Assembly (NCBI GenBank): GCA_036272815.1
Contig: DATAYA010000343.1
Span: 1-35,204 of the forward strand
Length of the DNA stretch: 35,204 nt
Source of the DNA: DATAYA01 sp036272815
Lineage (GTDB): Bacteria; Pseudomonadota; Alphaproteobacteria; Acetobacterales; Acetobacteraceae
Direction: 5' to 3'
Below, in pieces: positions 1 through 8,111 of this stretch; positions within the stretch are counted from its first letter, which is position 1; every line of letters starts with the position of its first letter. The position numbers and the translations under genes are program-made. The notes beneath the pieces were generated by a model, which ran no database searches, had not been told where the DNA came from, and worked only from the letters and a program-made list of their open reading frames with translations.

Positions 1-298
1 AGGTCACGGTGATGACCATCTCCAGATCGGTGCAGGCGCCGCTCCAGCTCAGCACGAGCCTCTCACAACCCGCCTGATCTCGCGGAAGCGGCCGTTGACC
101 TCCAGGGCCCTGGCATCCGGCATCGTCATCCGGACGAGGACCCGTCCGCCCTCGTATGCTCCATCTGCGGCACCTCGCAACGCGCGCCGGACGGCGGCAG
201 CCACGCGGCCCATTCGTGCGAGCCAAGCATCGAACACCCGCTCGGGGAATGCCTCGAAGCGGCGCAGCTGTTCTCCTTCATCACCGGTTCTGTATCAG
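1..298 (-). pseudogene. Broken SRPBCC/AHSA1-domain gene, truncated at window edge
   Basis: Read on the minus strand, this stretch contains the consecutive landmarks of an AHSA1-type SRPBCC protein, but spread over three frames. An N-terminal piece with FPERVFDAWLAR (about 270-230) is followed in another frame by WLPPSGARCEV (about 220-190), then GGRVLVRMTMPDARALEVNGR (about 148-88) in the first frame again, then ERLVLSWSG (about 66-40) in a further frame running to the window edge. No single frame encodes the whole. AHSA1 proteins are commonly encoded directly downstream of an ArsR repressor, as here. The gene is therefore either a pseudogene with several indels or an intact gene with sequence errors. 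The downstream end lies outside the window. Confidence 0.7.
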
Positions 299-595
299 GT
301 GCGTCTCCAGTCGGTCGAAGGCGCCGGTCCAGAACGCGCGGTAGGCGTCGAGCCATTCGCTCGCTGCCATCAGCGTCTCCGGCCGCAGCCGGCAGACGCG
401 ATGCGGACCGGGGCGCTCGCGCACGATCAACGACGCACTCTCGAGCACCCGCAGATGCCGGGAGATCGCCGGAAGCGAGATCGCGAACGGCGCCGCGAGG
501 TCTCCGACCGTCGCCTCTCCTTGCGCGAGGTGGGCCAGGATGGCGCGGCGCGTGGGGTCGCCGAGGGCGGTGAAGATGTTGTCAAGACTGGTCAT
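281..595 (-). CDS. ArsR-family HTH repressor
   Basis: A 104-residue winged-helix protein of the usual ArsR length. The N-terminus (DNIFTALGDPTRRAILAHL) and the recognition helix region (SLPAISRHLRVLESASLI) are typical of the ArsR subgroup that controls AHSA1/SRPBCC genes. No cysteine pair for metal sensing is visible in the alpha-3 region, so a metal sensor is unlikely. The stop overlaps the beginning of the broken AHSA1 gene, and the two would have been one operon. The start lies 85 bp from the divergent ketopantoate-reductase-like gene, and the gap contains a TTAAC/GTTAA inverted repeat that may be its operator. Family assignment is firm; the ligand and targets are unknown. Confidence 0.9.
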   Translation of the reverse strand: MTSLDNIFTALGDPTRRAILAHLAQGEATVGDLAAPFAISLPAISRHLRVLESASLIVRERPGPHRVCRLRPETLMAASEWLDAYRAFWTGAFDRLETHLIQNR

Positions 596-611
596 TAACC
601 GACCTACTAAA

Positions 612-627
612 TTAACTGCTCTGTTAA
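612..627. promoter_or_regulatory. Candidate ArsR operator (TTAAC-N6-GTTAA)
   Basis: A perfect inverted repeat with 5-bp arms (612-616 and 623-627) lies in the 85-bp gap between arsR and the divergent gene at 681. It is AT-rich against a strongly GC-rich background. A further TTAAC sits at 595-599 over the arsR start. ArsR proteins usually bind such repeats and repress their own promoter. Binding is inferred. Confidence 0.4.
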
Positions 628-680
628 CTCAAGCATGATGTGCGGTTGACCATCCTGGCCAATCGCGCGAGCCTCCCAAC

Positions 681-1709
681 ATGAATGATATCAACGATGG
701 CCTCCTGATCTGGGGCGCGGGCGCGATTGGCGGGACGATCGGGGCGGCCCTCAGGCGTGCCGGGCATCCGGTCGCGTTCGTCGACATCGTGCCCGAGCAT
801 GTCGCCGCGATCTCCGACCCTGCGCGGGGCTTGCGCATTACCGGCCCGGTCGACGAATTCACCGTCGCGGCGCCGGCGATGCTGCCGGACGCGGTCCGCG
901 GCATATGGCGGCGCGTCATCCTGGCGGTGAAGGCACACCATACCGAGGGCGCGGTGCGCGCGATCGTGCCGCATCTGGCGCAGGACGGGTATGTCCTTTC
1001 GGCGCAGAACGGGCTCAACGAGAACATCATAGCACGTATCGTCGGACGCGACCGTACGATCGGCGCCTTCGTCAATTTCGGCGCCGACTGGATGGCGCCC
1101 GGCGAAATCCTCTACAGCAATCGCGGCGCGGTCGTGCTCGGCGAACTCGACGGGCGCGCTACGCCCAGGCTCGAGGCGCTGCACGCGCTGATGCGCGATT
1201 TCGAGCCGGACGCGATCGCGACCGACCGCATCTGGTCCTATCTGTGGGGCAAGCTCGGCTACGGCGCGATGCTGTTCGCGCAGGCGCTGGGCGAACAAGG
1301 CATCGCCGATTGCCTCGCCCGGCCGGAGCTGCTCCCCGCCTGGCGCGCGCTCGGCGGCGAGGCGGTGCGCGTCGCCCTCGCCGAGGGCGTCGACCCGCTC
1401 GGCTTCAACGGCTTCGATCCGGCCGCCTTCGCGCCGGGAGCCAGTGAGGAGGCGGCGCGGCGGTCGGTGGCGGCGATGGTCGCCTTCAACCGGCCGAACG
1501 CGAAGACCCATTCCGGCGTCTGGCGCGATCTCGCGGTGCGCCGCCGGCAGACCGAGGTCGATGTGCAGATCGCGCCGATCGCCGAGATCGGCGCTCGCCA
1601 CGGCATCGACTGTCCCGCGGTGCGCAAGCTCGTCTCGCTGATCCACGAGGTCGAGGCGGGACGCCGCGGACTGGCCGACGACAACCTGCTGGAGCTGCTC
1701 GCGCCATGA
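681..1709 (+). CDS. Ketopantoate reductase-like oxidoreductase (ApbA/PanE family)
   Basis: A 342-residue protein with an N-terminal Rossmann motif (GAGAIGGTIG, residues about 11-20) followed by a predicted C-terminal helical domain, the ApbA/PanE layout. Family members reduce a 2-oxo acid with NADPH, classically 2-dehydropantoate to pantoate in CoA synthesis. The typical length is about 300 residues, so this one is somewhat long. It overlaps the following SDR gene by 4 bp, so the two are probably co-translated. That pairing suggests a catabolic pathway reducing or oxidising a hydroxy/oxo acid rather than pantothenate synthesis; this is inference. No strong ribosome-binding site precedes the ATG at 681. 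Confidence 0.8.
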   Translation: MNDINDGLLIWGAGAIGGTIGAALRRAGHPVAFVDIVPEHVAAISDPARGLRITGPVDEFTVAAPAMLPDAVRGIWRRVILAVKAHHTEGAVRAIVPHLAQDGYVLSAQNGLNENIIARIVGRDRTIGAFVNFGADWMAPGEILYSNRGAVVLGELDGRATPRLEALHALMRDFEPDAIATDRIWSYLWGKLGYGAMLFAQALGEQGIADCLARPELLPAWRALGGEAVRVALAEGVDPLGFNGFDPAAFAPGASEEAARRSVAAMVAFNRPNAKTHSGVWRDLAVRRRQTEVDVQIAPIAEIGARHGIDCPAVRKLVSLIHEVEAGRRGLADDNLLELLAP

Positions 1710-2458
1710 ACATCCGCTTCGACAACAAGACGGTGGTGGTGAGCGGCGCCGGGCACGGCTTCGGCCGCACGATCGCGGAGAGCTTCGCCGCGCTCGGCGC
1801 GCGAGTGTTCGGTTGTGACCTCGATCCGAGCGAGCTGGCCGAGACGGCGCGGGCCGGTGTGTCCACGCGTGCGCTCGATTTGCGCGACCGCGCCGCGGCC
1901 GCGGACTGGATCAGAGAGATCGAGCAGCAGGCGGGCGGTGCGATCGACGTGCTGGTGAACAATGCAGGCGGCGTCGCGGGCCACGTGATGCGGCCGGTGG
2001 AGCAGGTCGACGACGCCGAGTGGGACACGATTTTCGCAATCAATGTGGGCGCTGCCTTCGTGCTCAGCCGTGCCGCGGCGGCGGCGATGAAGCAGCGGCG
2101 CTCGGGGCGCATCGTCACGATCAGCTCGGGCGCCGGATTGCAGGCCTCGCTTACCGGTGTGCAGGCCTATTGCAGCGCCAAGCACGCGGTCGTCGGCCTC
2201 ACCCGCCAGCTCGCGCACGAACTCGGCCCGTTCGGCATCACGGTGAACAGCGTCGCCCCCGGCTTCGTGCGCACCAATGCGGCGACCGAGGCGCAATGGG
2301 CTAGCTATGGCGAGGCCGGGCAAAGGGCGCTGGTCGAGCGGATCGCACTCAAGCGGCTTGGCACCGCGGAGGACATCGCCCGCGCCGTGCTGTTCTTCGC
2401 GAGCGATCAGGCCGGCTGGATCACCGGGCAGGTGTTGCAGGTCGATGGCGGGCGTTAG
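1706..2458 (+). CDS. SDR-family NAD(P)-dependent oxidoreductase
   Basis: A 250-residue classical short-chain dehydrogenase. The cofactor motif is SGAGHGFG near the N-terminus, NNAGG follows, and the catalytic Ser-Tyr-Lys set is in ISSGAG and YCSAK. The C-terminus (FFASDQAGWITGQVLQVDGG) is standard for the FabG-like branch. The acidic residue after the second beta-strand (CDLD) favours NAD(H). The start overlaps the stop of the preceding ketopantoate-reductase-like gene by 4 bp. The substrate cannot be told from sequence. It ends 9 bp from the convergent DUF1345 gene, leaving no room for a terminator. Confidence 0.88.
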   Translation: MNIRFDNKTVVVSGAGHGFGRTIAESFAALGARVFGCDLDPSELAETARAGVSTRALDLRDRAAAADWIREIEQQAGGAIDVLVNNAGGVAGHVMRPVEQVDDAEWDTIFAINVGAAFVLSRAAAAAMKQRRSGRIVTISSGAGLQASLTGVQAYCSAKHAVVGLTRQLAHELGPFGITVNSVAPGFVRTNAATEAQWASYGEAGQRALVERIALKRLGTAEDIARAVLFFASDQAGWITGQVLQVDGGR

Positions 2459-2467
2459 CGCCCGTGA

Positions 2468-3145
2468 TCAGAGCAGGCCGGCAGCGATGTTGACCGTCAG
2501 CGCCACGATCACGGTGTTGAACAGGAACCCGATCAGTCCATGCACGGTCGCCAGCCGCCGGAGCGGCCGCGCGGTGATCTGCACGTCGGAGACCTGGAAG
2601 GTCATGCCGAGGACCATCGCGAAATATACAAAGTCCCAGTAGTCTGGAGACGGTTCGCCCGGAAACTCCAGGCCGCCGGCAAATTTTCCGGTCGTCGGCA
2701 GCCGCTCATAGAATTCGTGCGCATAGCGCAGCGCGAACAGCACGTGGCTCACCAGCCACGACAGCATCAGCGTCGCCGCGACCAGGGCCACGATCGGCCC
2801 CTTCCAAGCCTTTGGCACGGTCTTGAGCAGGGAAAACTCGCCGAGCACCGCGACCAGGCTCATCACATTGGCGGCGATGATGACCCAGAAGACCGTCCAC
2901 TCGCCTTCCTGCTGCGCCTCTGCCTGCGCCGCCATCCGCAGCGGCGTCGCCTCGATCGCCATCACGCCGGAAAACAGCAGGAACGCCAGCACCCCGATGT
3001 CCCAGGCAACGATCGGGCGGGTCGCGCCCGGCCAATGCACCGGCAGCACCGCGAACACGGCAAGGCCGACCGCGGTGGCGTAGAGGATGCGCCGGTGGCC
3101 ACGCAGGATGCGCCACGTGCGGCTGCGGCCAATCGCCTCACTCAT
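2468..3145 (-). CDS. DUF1345 family inner-membrane protein
   Basis: A 225-residue protein with about five or six hydrophobic membrane segments. The C-terminal part (DYWDFVYFAMVLGMTFQVSD, then a final hydrophobic helix) is the conserved region of the DUF1345 family. No function is established for this family. It starts 9 bp after the end of the M20 peptidase gene on the same strand, with a GAGGG-type ribosome-binding site, so the two are likely co-transcribed. Being adjacent to a peptidase does not by itself indicate a role in peptide transport. Confidence 0.85.
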   Translation of the reverse strand: MSEAIGRSRTWRILRGHRRILYATAVGLAVFAVLPVHWPGATRPIVAWDIGVLAFLLFSGVMAIEATPLRMAAQAEAQQEGEWTVFWVIIAANVMSLVAVLGEFSLLKTVPKAWKGPIVALVAATLMLSWLVSHVLFALRYAHEFYERLPTTGKFAGGLEFPGEPSPDYWDFVYFAMVLGMTFQVSDVQITARPLRRLATVHGLIGFLFNTVIVALTVNIAAGLL

Positions 3146-3154
3146 GCGCCGCCC

Positions 3155-4285
3155 TCACGCAAGCGTGGCCAGTAGCCCGGCCATCAGTCGGCCCCGTCGC
3201 GGCAGGCTCGCCTCGACGATGAATTCGCCGAGCGTGTGCGCCCCGCCGCCCTCGACGCCGAGTCCGTCGAGCGTCGGGATGCCCAGGGCACCCGTGAAGT
3301 TGCCGTCCGAGCCGCCGCCCGCGCTCTGGTGCGGCAGTGCGAAGCCGAGGTTACGCGCGATCGCCTGCGCATGAGCGTGGAGTGCCAAGCCACCCGTGTC
3401 AGGCTCCCAGACGGGGCGGATGACACTGCGGTGGACGGCGAAGGCCAGCTCGGGCGCCGTCGCGCTCCGCGCCAGCATCGCGGCCACGCCGCGGTCGAGG
3501 TCCTCCTGCCGCTTCGCCATGCTCAGAACTTCGGCAATGCAGGTCGTGGCGACACAGTTGACCCACTCGCCGCCGCGGATGACGCCGACGCTGAAGGTGC
3601 AGTCGGCGGTGCTCATTGCCTCGATCGCGAGCACCTGCCTGGCCATCTCGGCGATCGCGGAGCGCCCATCGCCCAGCCGCGCGCCGGCATGGCTGGGCCT
3701 GCCGGTCGCCTCCAGTACGAAGCGGGCGATCGCGTAGCGGCCGGTGACGACCCCGCCGTCGGCGCGCGCCGGCTCCGGGATCAGCACGAACCGGTGGCGC
3801 GCCGCCTCCGCCTCGATCAGGTCGCGCGTGCTCGGGCTGCCGACTTCCTCGTCGGAGGTGAACAGGACCGTGACCGGCAGCTTCGTCATGATGCCTGCGC
3901 GCGCGAGCTGCCGCAGCGCCTCCAGCGCCAGATAGTTGCCGCCCTTCATGTCGCAGATGCCAGGACCGAAACAGCGCTCGCCGTCGCGCCGCCAGGGCAA
4001 CGCCGCCAGCGTGCCGACCGGGTGGACCGTATCGAGATGGCCCATCAGCAGGATGCCCGGCGCCCCGGCGCGCGGGTGCGGCAGGCGGGCGCGCAGGCAG
4101 TCGCCGAAGCTCATACGGCCGGCGACACGCTCGACCGCCGCTCCCATCAGCACGAGGTCGCGGGCGGCCATGTCCATCATCCGTCCGACCGCCGCGACGT
4201 CGAAAGTCGGGCTCTCACACGCAACCCAGGCGTGCAGCCCGGCCAGCATCGCGTCGCAGTCGAATGGAAGATCAGAGACGTCCAT
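3155..4285 (-). CDS. M20 family metallopeptidase, CPG2-like
   Basis: A 376-residue zinc hydrolase of the M20 family, closest in layout to glutamate carboxypeptidase (CPG2) and ArgE/DapE-type enzymes. Visible metal and catalytic residues are H83 and D85 (MGHLDTVHP), D112 (CDMKGG), E146/E147 (TSDEEVGS) and E171 (PEPA). A dimerisation domain follows, and a late SAGGGSDGN motif carries the region before the last zinc-ligand His, which is in GAHTLGE. No signal peptide is apparent, so it is probably cytoplasmic. Members cleave C-terminal or N-acyl amino acids; the exact substrate is unknown. Confidence 0.9.
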   Translation of the reverse strand: MDVSDLPFDCDAMLAGLHAWVACESPTFDVAAVGRMMDMAARDLVLMGAAVERVAGRMSFGDCLRARLPHPRAGAPGILLMGHLDTVHPVGTLAALPWRRDGERCFGPGICDMKGGNYLALEALRQLARAGIMTKLPVTVLFTSDEEVGSPSTRDLIEAEAARHRFVLIPEPARADGGVVTGRYAIARFVLEATGRPSHAGARLGDGRSAIAEMARQVLAIEAMSTADCTFSVGVIRGGEWVNCVATTCIAEVLSMAKRQEDLDRGVAAMLARSATAPELAFAVHRSVIRPVWEPDTGGLALHAHAQAIARNLGFALPHQSAGGGSDGNFTGALGIPTLDGLGVEGGGAHTLGEFIVEASLPRRGRLMAGLLATLA

Positions 4286-4354
4286 GACTCTGCCTAGCGC
4301 GCGGCGCTCCCGCGTGCCAGCGCCGCGAAGCTCGACGCCGGCTGGCGGGCGGGT

Positions 4355-4609
4355 TCAAGGCCTGTCTCTGGATTTGCGGCGACGCGGCACTGCTCCGAGC
4401 AACCGGTCGGCGGTCCGGGTGACCAGCCGCGCCGCCGCCTCGGCGGTTGCGCGGTCGCGCTCGGGCAACGCGCGGTGCGTTGCGAGCACGTCTTCGATCG
4501 TACCGGCAATCTCGTCCTGTCCGATTAGGCCGGCCTCCACCAGTGCCAGCATCAGCGATTCCACCAGCAGGAGGGCGGCCATCCCGGCTGGGTCTGCCTT
4601 GTCGGTCAT
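4355..4609 (-). CDS. Small hypothetical protein
   Basis: An 84-residue protein beginning MTDKADPAGM. I chose the ATG at 4609 because a strong GAGGAGG site lies 8 bp upstream; an in-frame start at 4642 would place that site inside the gene. The sequence is mostly amphipathic helix with a basic tail (PRRRKSRDRP). I recognise no family. It precedes the M20 peptidase gene by 69 bp on the same strand and may be in its transcript. Confidence 0.55.
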   Translation of the reverse strand: MTDKADPAGMAALLLVESLMLALVEAGLIGQDEIAGTIEDVLATHRALPERDRATAEAAARLVTRTADRLLGAVPRRRKSRDRP

Positions 4610-4848
4610 TGCCGACCCTCCTCGCGTATTTGTTGCAACCACGACAGGAATGCGACCCCAGATTGTAAATTATTAAAACACGCAACGGTTCCGCCTCTTT
4701 TACGTTAATTTGCTTCTCATTCTATCGTGAATGAACGATAAATAAACCGATGCTGCTTCATGGGGTCGGTTAACGACCTGCCAGGTGGCCTCAGGGCTGC
4801 CGTCATCGCATTTCCGTTTCCGACAACTCCTCGCTGGGGTGTTTCACC
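4610..4848. promoter_or_regulatory. AT-rich divergent promoter region with two inverted repeats
   Basis: This 239-bp gap between the small hypothetical gene and the FNR-like regulator is markedly AT-rich from about 4655 to 4750. It contains a perfect TATCGT-N6-ACGATA repeat (4723-4728/4735-4740) and a GGTCG-N5-CGACC repeat (4764-4768/4774-4778) whose centre is GTTAAC-like. Either could be an operator for the adjacent regulator. No convincing -35/-10 pair was identified by eye. Confidence 0.4.
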
Positions 4849-5598
4849 ATGAACTATATGCCTAACATTATAGCAGTGATGTGCTCGGAGTGTCATCTTC
4901 GGCACCTCCCGAGCTTCCAGGATTTTGGCGACGAGCAGCTCCGGACCGTCGAGCAGCTCAAGATCGGTCATCGCCGCGCTGAACGAGAGGCGATTCTGCT
5001 GCGTGCCGGCGAGCAGGCCGCGCCCGTTTTCACCCTCTTCGCTGGCTGGGCGTTCCGGCTGCGCCTGCTGCCGGACGGCCGTCGGCAAATCCTGAGCATA
5101 CTCCTGCCGGGCGACATGGTCGGGCTCGAGACATTGCTGGGGGAGGCGCCCCGATATTCCGTGCAGGCGGCAAGCGACGTGGCGATGTGCCTGCTCGATG
5201 GGCCTCGCCTGATGCCTCGGATGTTGGCCGAGCCGTGGCTGCGCAGCCGCATCTTCAACCTGCTCAACCGCGAGCGCGATGCCGCCGACGAGCTGCTGAC
5301 CCGCATCGGGCAGTGCGACGCCGAGGAGCGCGTGACCTGGCTGCTGCTCGACCTGCATGCACGGCTGCTCCGGCGCGGGCTCGCCGCGGAGTCCAGCTTC
5401 TCGCTCGCTTTGACGCAGCAGCAGATCGCCGATTTGCTCGGCCTGAACGTCATTCACCTCAATCGCGTGTTGCGTCGCCTGCGCGGCCGCCAGCTTGTGG
5501 CAGTCGCAGGGCGGAAGGTCACGCTGCTGGATATTCCTGCCCTGCAACGGATGGCGGCGTTCCAGCCGACGCGCGAACCGCAGCAGGTTCTGATCTAG
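4849..5598 (+). CDS. Crp/Fnr family transcriptional regulator
   Basis: A 249-residue regulator with an N-terminal cyclic-nucleotide-binding fold (about 30-150) and a C-terminal winged helix. The helix-turn-helix is TQQQIADLLGLNVIHLNRVLRRL (about 189-211). The N-terminus has CSEC (C12 and C15), and C114 sits where the fourth cluster ligand of FNR lies. Canonical FNR has three N-terminal cysteines plus one internal, so this protein shows three of four. It may hold a modified iron-sulfur cluster or none. The gene faces paaK end to end with 8 bp between stops. Regulation of the nearby genes is possible but not shown. Confidence 0.88.
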   Translation: MNYMPNIIAVMCSECHLRHLPSFQDFGDEQLRTVEQLKIGHRRAEREAILLRAGEQAAPVFTLFAGWAFRLRLLPDGRRQILSILLPGDMVGLETLLGEAPRYSVQAASDVAMCLLDGPRLMPRMLAEPWLRSRIFNLLNRERDAADELLTRIGQCDAEERVTWLLLDLHARLLRRGLAAESSFSLALTQQQIADLLGLNVIHLNRVLRRLRGRQLVAVAGRKVTLLDIPALQRMAAFQPTREPQQVLI

Positions 5599-5606
5599 GG
5601 CCGGCT

Positions 5607-6917
5607 TCAAGCCCCGTCGCGGCGGTCGACGACGCGGCGGGCCTTGCCGAGGCTGCGCTCGATCCTGCCCGGCGCCTCCACCACGACGCGCGCGCTGATG
5701 CCGATGGCTTCCTTGATCGCGAAGGATATGGCTGCCTCTGAGAGCGCCGTTGAAGTGCCGCTCGCTTCCGGCCGCAACTCGGCATGGACCGTCATCACGT
5801 CGAGCCGGCCTTCCCGCGTCAGCACCACCTGATAGTGGCCGGACAGCGATGGCTGGCGCAGGACCAGCTCCTCGATCTGAGTCGGGAAGACGTTGACGCC
5901 GCGGATGATCATCATATCGTCGCTGCGACCGGTCACGCGCTCCATTCGCCGCATCGTCCTCGCCGTGCCTGGCAGCAGGCGCGTGAGGTCGCGCGTGCAG
6001 TAGCGCACCACCGGCATCGCCTGTTTGGTGAGCGAGGTGAACACAAGCTCGCCCGGCACCCCGTCCGGCAGCACGGCACCGGTCTCGGGATCGATGATCT
6101 CGGGGTAGAAATGGTCCTCCCAGATATGCAGTCCGTCCTTGGTCTCGACACACTCGCAGGCGACCCCGGGACCCATCACTTCCGAGAGCCCGTAGATGTC
6201 GACGGCGTGCATGTCGAACGCGCCCTCGATCTCGCCGCGCATGGCATCCGTCCAGGGCTCGGCACCAAAGATGCCGACCTTGAGCGCGGTCGCCGCCGGA
6301 TCCATGCCGGCGGCGCGGAACGCATCGAGGATCGCGAGCATGTAGCTCGGTGTGACCATGATGATGTCGGGCGCGAAATCTTGGAGGAGCTGCACCTGCC
6401 GCTCGGTCTGCCCGCCCGAGACCGGGACCACGGTGCAACCGAGCCGCTCCGCGCCGTAATGCGCGCCGAGGCCGCCGGTGAACAATCCGTAGCCATAGGC
6501 GACATGCACCATCATGCCCGGCCGGCCGCCGGCGGCACGGATCGAGCGCGCCATCACCTCCGCCCAAACCGCGAGGTCGTCGCGCGTGTAGCCGACCACG
6601 GTCGGGCGGCCAGTGGTGCCGGAGGAGGCGTGGATGCGCGCGACCTCGCCGCGCGGCACGGCGAACATACCGAACGGATAATTGGCGCGCAGGTCGTGCT
6701 TGCTGGTGAGTGGAAACTTCGCGAGGTCGGCAGGCTCGCGGAAATCGTCGGGATGGATGCCAGCGGCATCGAAGCGGCCGCGGTAATGCGGCACGTGATC
6801 GTAGGCGTGTCGCAGCGACCAGGCGAGGCGGTCGCGTTGCAACGCCGTGATCTCGTCGCGCGAGGCGGTCTCGATCGGGTCGAGATCGCCCGGGCGCGGG
6901 GCAAGGTCAGAGCGCAT
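5607..6917 (-). CDS. paaK: Phenylacetate-CoA ligase
   Basis: A 436-residue adenylate-forming ligase that converts phenylacetate, ATP and CoA to phenylacetyl-CoA. The AMP-binding motif is SSGTTGRPTVVGYT, preceded by the family-typical HVPHYRGRFDAAGI region. Further motifs are YGYGLFTGGLGAHYG, YGLSEVMGPG and TGRSDDMMIIRGVNVFP, all diagnostic for PaaK. I chose the ATG at 6917 (MRSDLAP), which overlaps the thioesterase stop by 11 bp. Upstream starts would lengthen it with an unrelated N-terminus. It is the last gene of a seven-gene run. No paaABCDE monooxygenase or paaZ is present, so the downstream pathway must be elsewhere. Confidence 0.93.
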   Translation of the reverse strand: MRSDLAPRPGDLDPIETASRDEITALQRDRLAWSLRHAYDHVPHYRGRFDAAGIHPDDFREPADLAKFPLTSKHDLRANYPFGMFAVPRGEVARIHASSGTTGRPTVVGYTRDDLAVWAEVMARSIRAAGGRPGMMVHVAYGYGLFTGGLGAHYGAERLGCTVVPVSGGQTERQVQLLQDFAPDIIMVTPSYMLAILDAFRAAGMDPAATALKVGIFGAEPWTDAMRGEIEGAFDMHAVDIYGLSEVMGPGVACECVETKDGLHIWEDHFYPEIIDPETGAVLPDGVPGELVFTSLTKQAMPVVRYCTRDLTRLLPGTARTMRRMERVTGRSDDMMIIRGVNVFPTQIEELVLRQPSLSGHYQVVLTREGRLDVMTVHAELRPEASGTSTALSEAAISFAIKEAIGISARVVVEAPGRIERSLGKARRVVDRRDGA

Positions 6918-7341
6918 CGAAGAACAGATCCCCGGTGGTGCGCGACTGGCCGCGGAACTCCGCGATGGCGGCACCCTCCTGGCCGGTGACGCGCACGTCG
7001 TAAAGCCCGCTGCGCCCGGCGCGGGCGCGCTCGACCGCCTCGGCGACCAGCATCTGCCCGAGCCGTCCGGGTCGCAGGTAGGTCACGGCGCAATGTTGCG
7101 CCACGACGCGCTCGCCATAGGTGTTGCAGGCAAACGCGAAGGCGCTGTCGGCGAGCGCGAAGATGAAGCCCCCGTGGCAGATGCCGTGGCCGTTGACCAT
7201 GTGCTCCGCGACCCTCATCGCGAGCCGCGCCCGGCCGGGCGCCACATCGAGCAGCCGCATCCCGAGACCGGAGCTTGCGCGGTCGTCCGCCCACATGGCA
7301 CTCGCGCAGCGTTCCGCGAGCGTCTGCGCCGCGTCGCTCAT
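6907..7341 (-). CDS. paaI: PaaI-type hydroxyphenylacetyl-CoA thioesterase
   Basis: A 144-residue single hot-dog domain. The motif HMVNGHGICHGGFIFALAD followed by SAFAFACNTYGE is characteristic of PaaI, with the catalytic Asp in LAD. PaaI hydrolyses ring-hydroxylated phenylacetyl-CoA products that would otherwise trap CoA, acting as a housekeeping enzyme of phenylacetate catabolism. The ATG at 7341 overlaps the paaG stop in an ATGA, which fixes the start. The position between paaG and paaK agrees with this role. Confidence 0.93.
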   Translation of the reverse strand: MSDAAQTLAERCASAMWADDRASSGLGMRLLDVAPGRARLAMRVAEHMVNGHGICHGGFIFALADSAFAFACNTYGERVVAQHCAVTYLRPGRLGQMLVAEAVERARAGRSGLYDVRVTGQEGAAIAEFRGQSRTTGDLFFDAL

Positions 7342-8111
7342 TGCCCACCGGTGAAGCAAGGGGCGCGCTTCTCGACGAAGGCGCGCACGCCTTCTGCGAA
7401 ATCGGCGCCCGATGCAGCACGCTGCTGCAGGTCGCATTCGAGGTCGAGCTGCGCGTCGAGCGTGTTGGCGGGCGCTGCAAGCAGTGCCCGCTTCATCAGC
7501 GCGTACGCCTCCGTCGGGCCTGCGGCGAGCTGTGCCGCGAGAGCTTCGGCCTGCGGCATCAGCGCGTCGTCGTCGATCGCCTTCCAGATCATACCCCAGG
7601 CTTCCGCCTGCTCGGCCGCGACCGGCTCGCCTAGCATCGCGAGTGCGCGGGCCCGGGCGTCGCCCACCAAGCGCGGCAGGAACCAGGTGCCACCGCAATC
7701 CGGGATCAGCGCGATTTTCGCGAACGCCTGCACGAACCGCGCCGAGCGCGCGGCCAGCACAATATCGCAGGCAAGGGCGATGTTCGCACCGGCGCCAGCC
7801 GCGACGCCGTTGACGGCGCAGATGACCGGCATCGGCAGCGTGCGCACTCGCCGCACCAGCGGATTGTAAAACCGCTCGATAGCATCGCGCGCATCGGCAT
7901 CGGGCAGCGCCGCGAGATCCTGGCCGGCGCAGAACGCGCGGCCCTCGCCGGTCAGCAGCAGCGCGCGGCACGCGCGATCGGACGCCGCATCCTCGAGCGC
8001 GCGCAGGATGCCGTCCTGCATCGCGCGGTCGAGCGCGTTCATCTTGTCCGGCCGGTTGAGCACGATGCGACGCCACGCGCCGCGGCTCTCGGAGAGGATC
8101 GTCTCGCTCAT
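7338..8111 (-). CDS. paaG: Enoyl-CoA hydratase/isomerase family, PaaG-like
   Basis: A 257-residue crotonase-fold protein. Conserved pieces are FCAGQDLA, FYNPLVRRVR, NGVAAGAGANIALACDIV and the PaaG signature ALIPDCGGTWFLPRLVG. PaaG isomerises ring-1,2-epoxyphenylacetyl-CoA to the oxepin form; the FYNPL and PDCGGTWFLP motifs separate it from generic enoyl-CoA hydratases. The start forms an ATGA with the preceding SDR stop. In the absence of paaABCE nearby, it could instead serve another acyl-CoA route, but the sequence argues for PaaG. Confidence 0.9.
   Translation of the reverse strand: MSETILSESRGAWRRIVLNRPDKMNALDRAMQDGILRALEDAASDRACRALLLTGEGRAFCAGQDLAALPDADARDAIERFYNPLVRRVRTLPMPVICAVNGVAAGAGANIALACDIVLAARSARFVQAFAKIALIPDCGGTWFLPRLVGDARARALAMLGEPVAAEQAEAWGMIWKAIDDDALMPQAEALAAQLAAGPTEAYALMKRALLAAPANTLDAQLDLECDLQQRAASGADFAEGVRAFVEKRAPCFTGGQ

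Noticed and set aside
681..1646. Long minus-strand open frame opposite the ketopantoate-reductase-like gene
   Set aside because: High-GC antisense shadow: Arg- and Ala-rich with no recognisable domain, while the plus strand encodes a clear family.
4717..6567. Very long minus-strand open frame of about 616 codons across the FNR-like gene and paaK
   Set aside because: It is the frame opposite or offset to two well-supported genes and has no family features.
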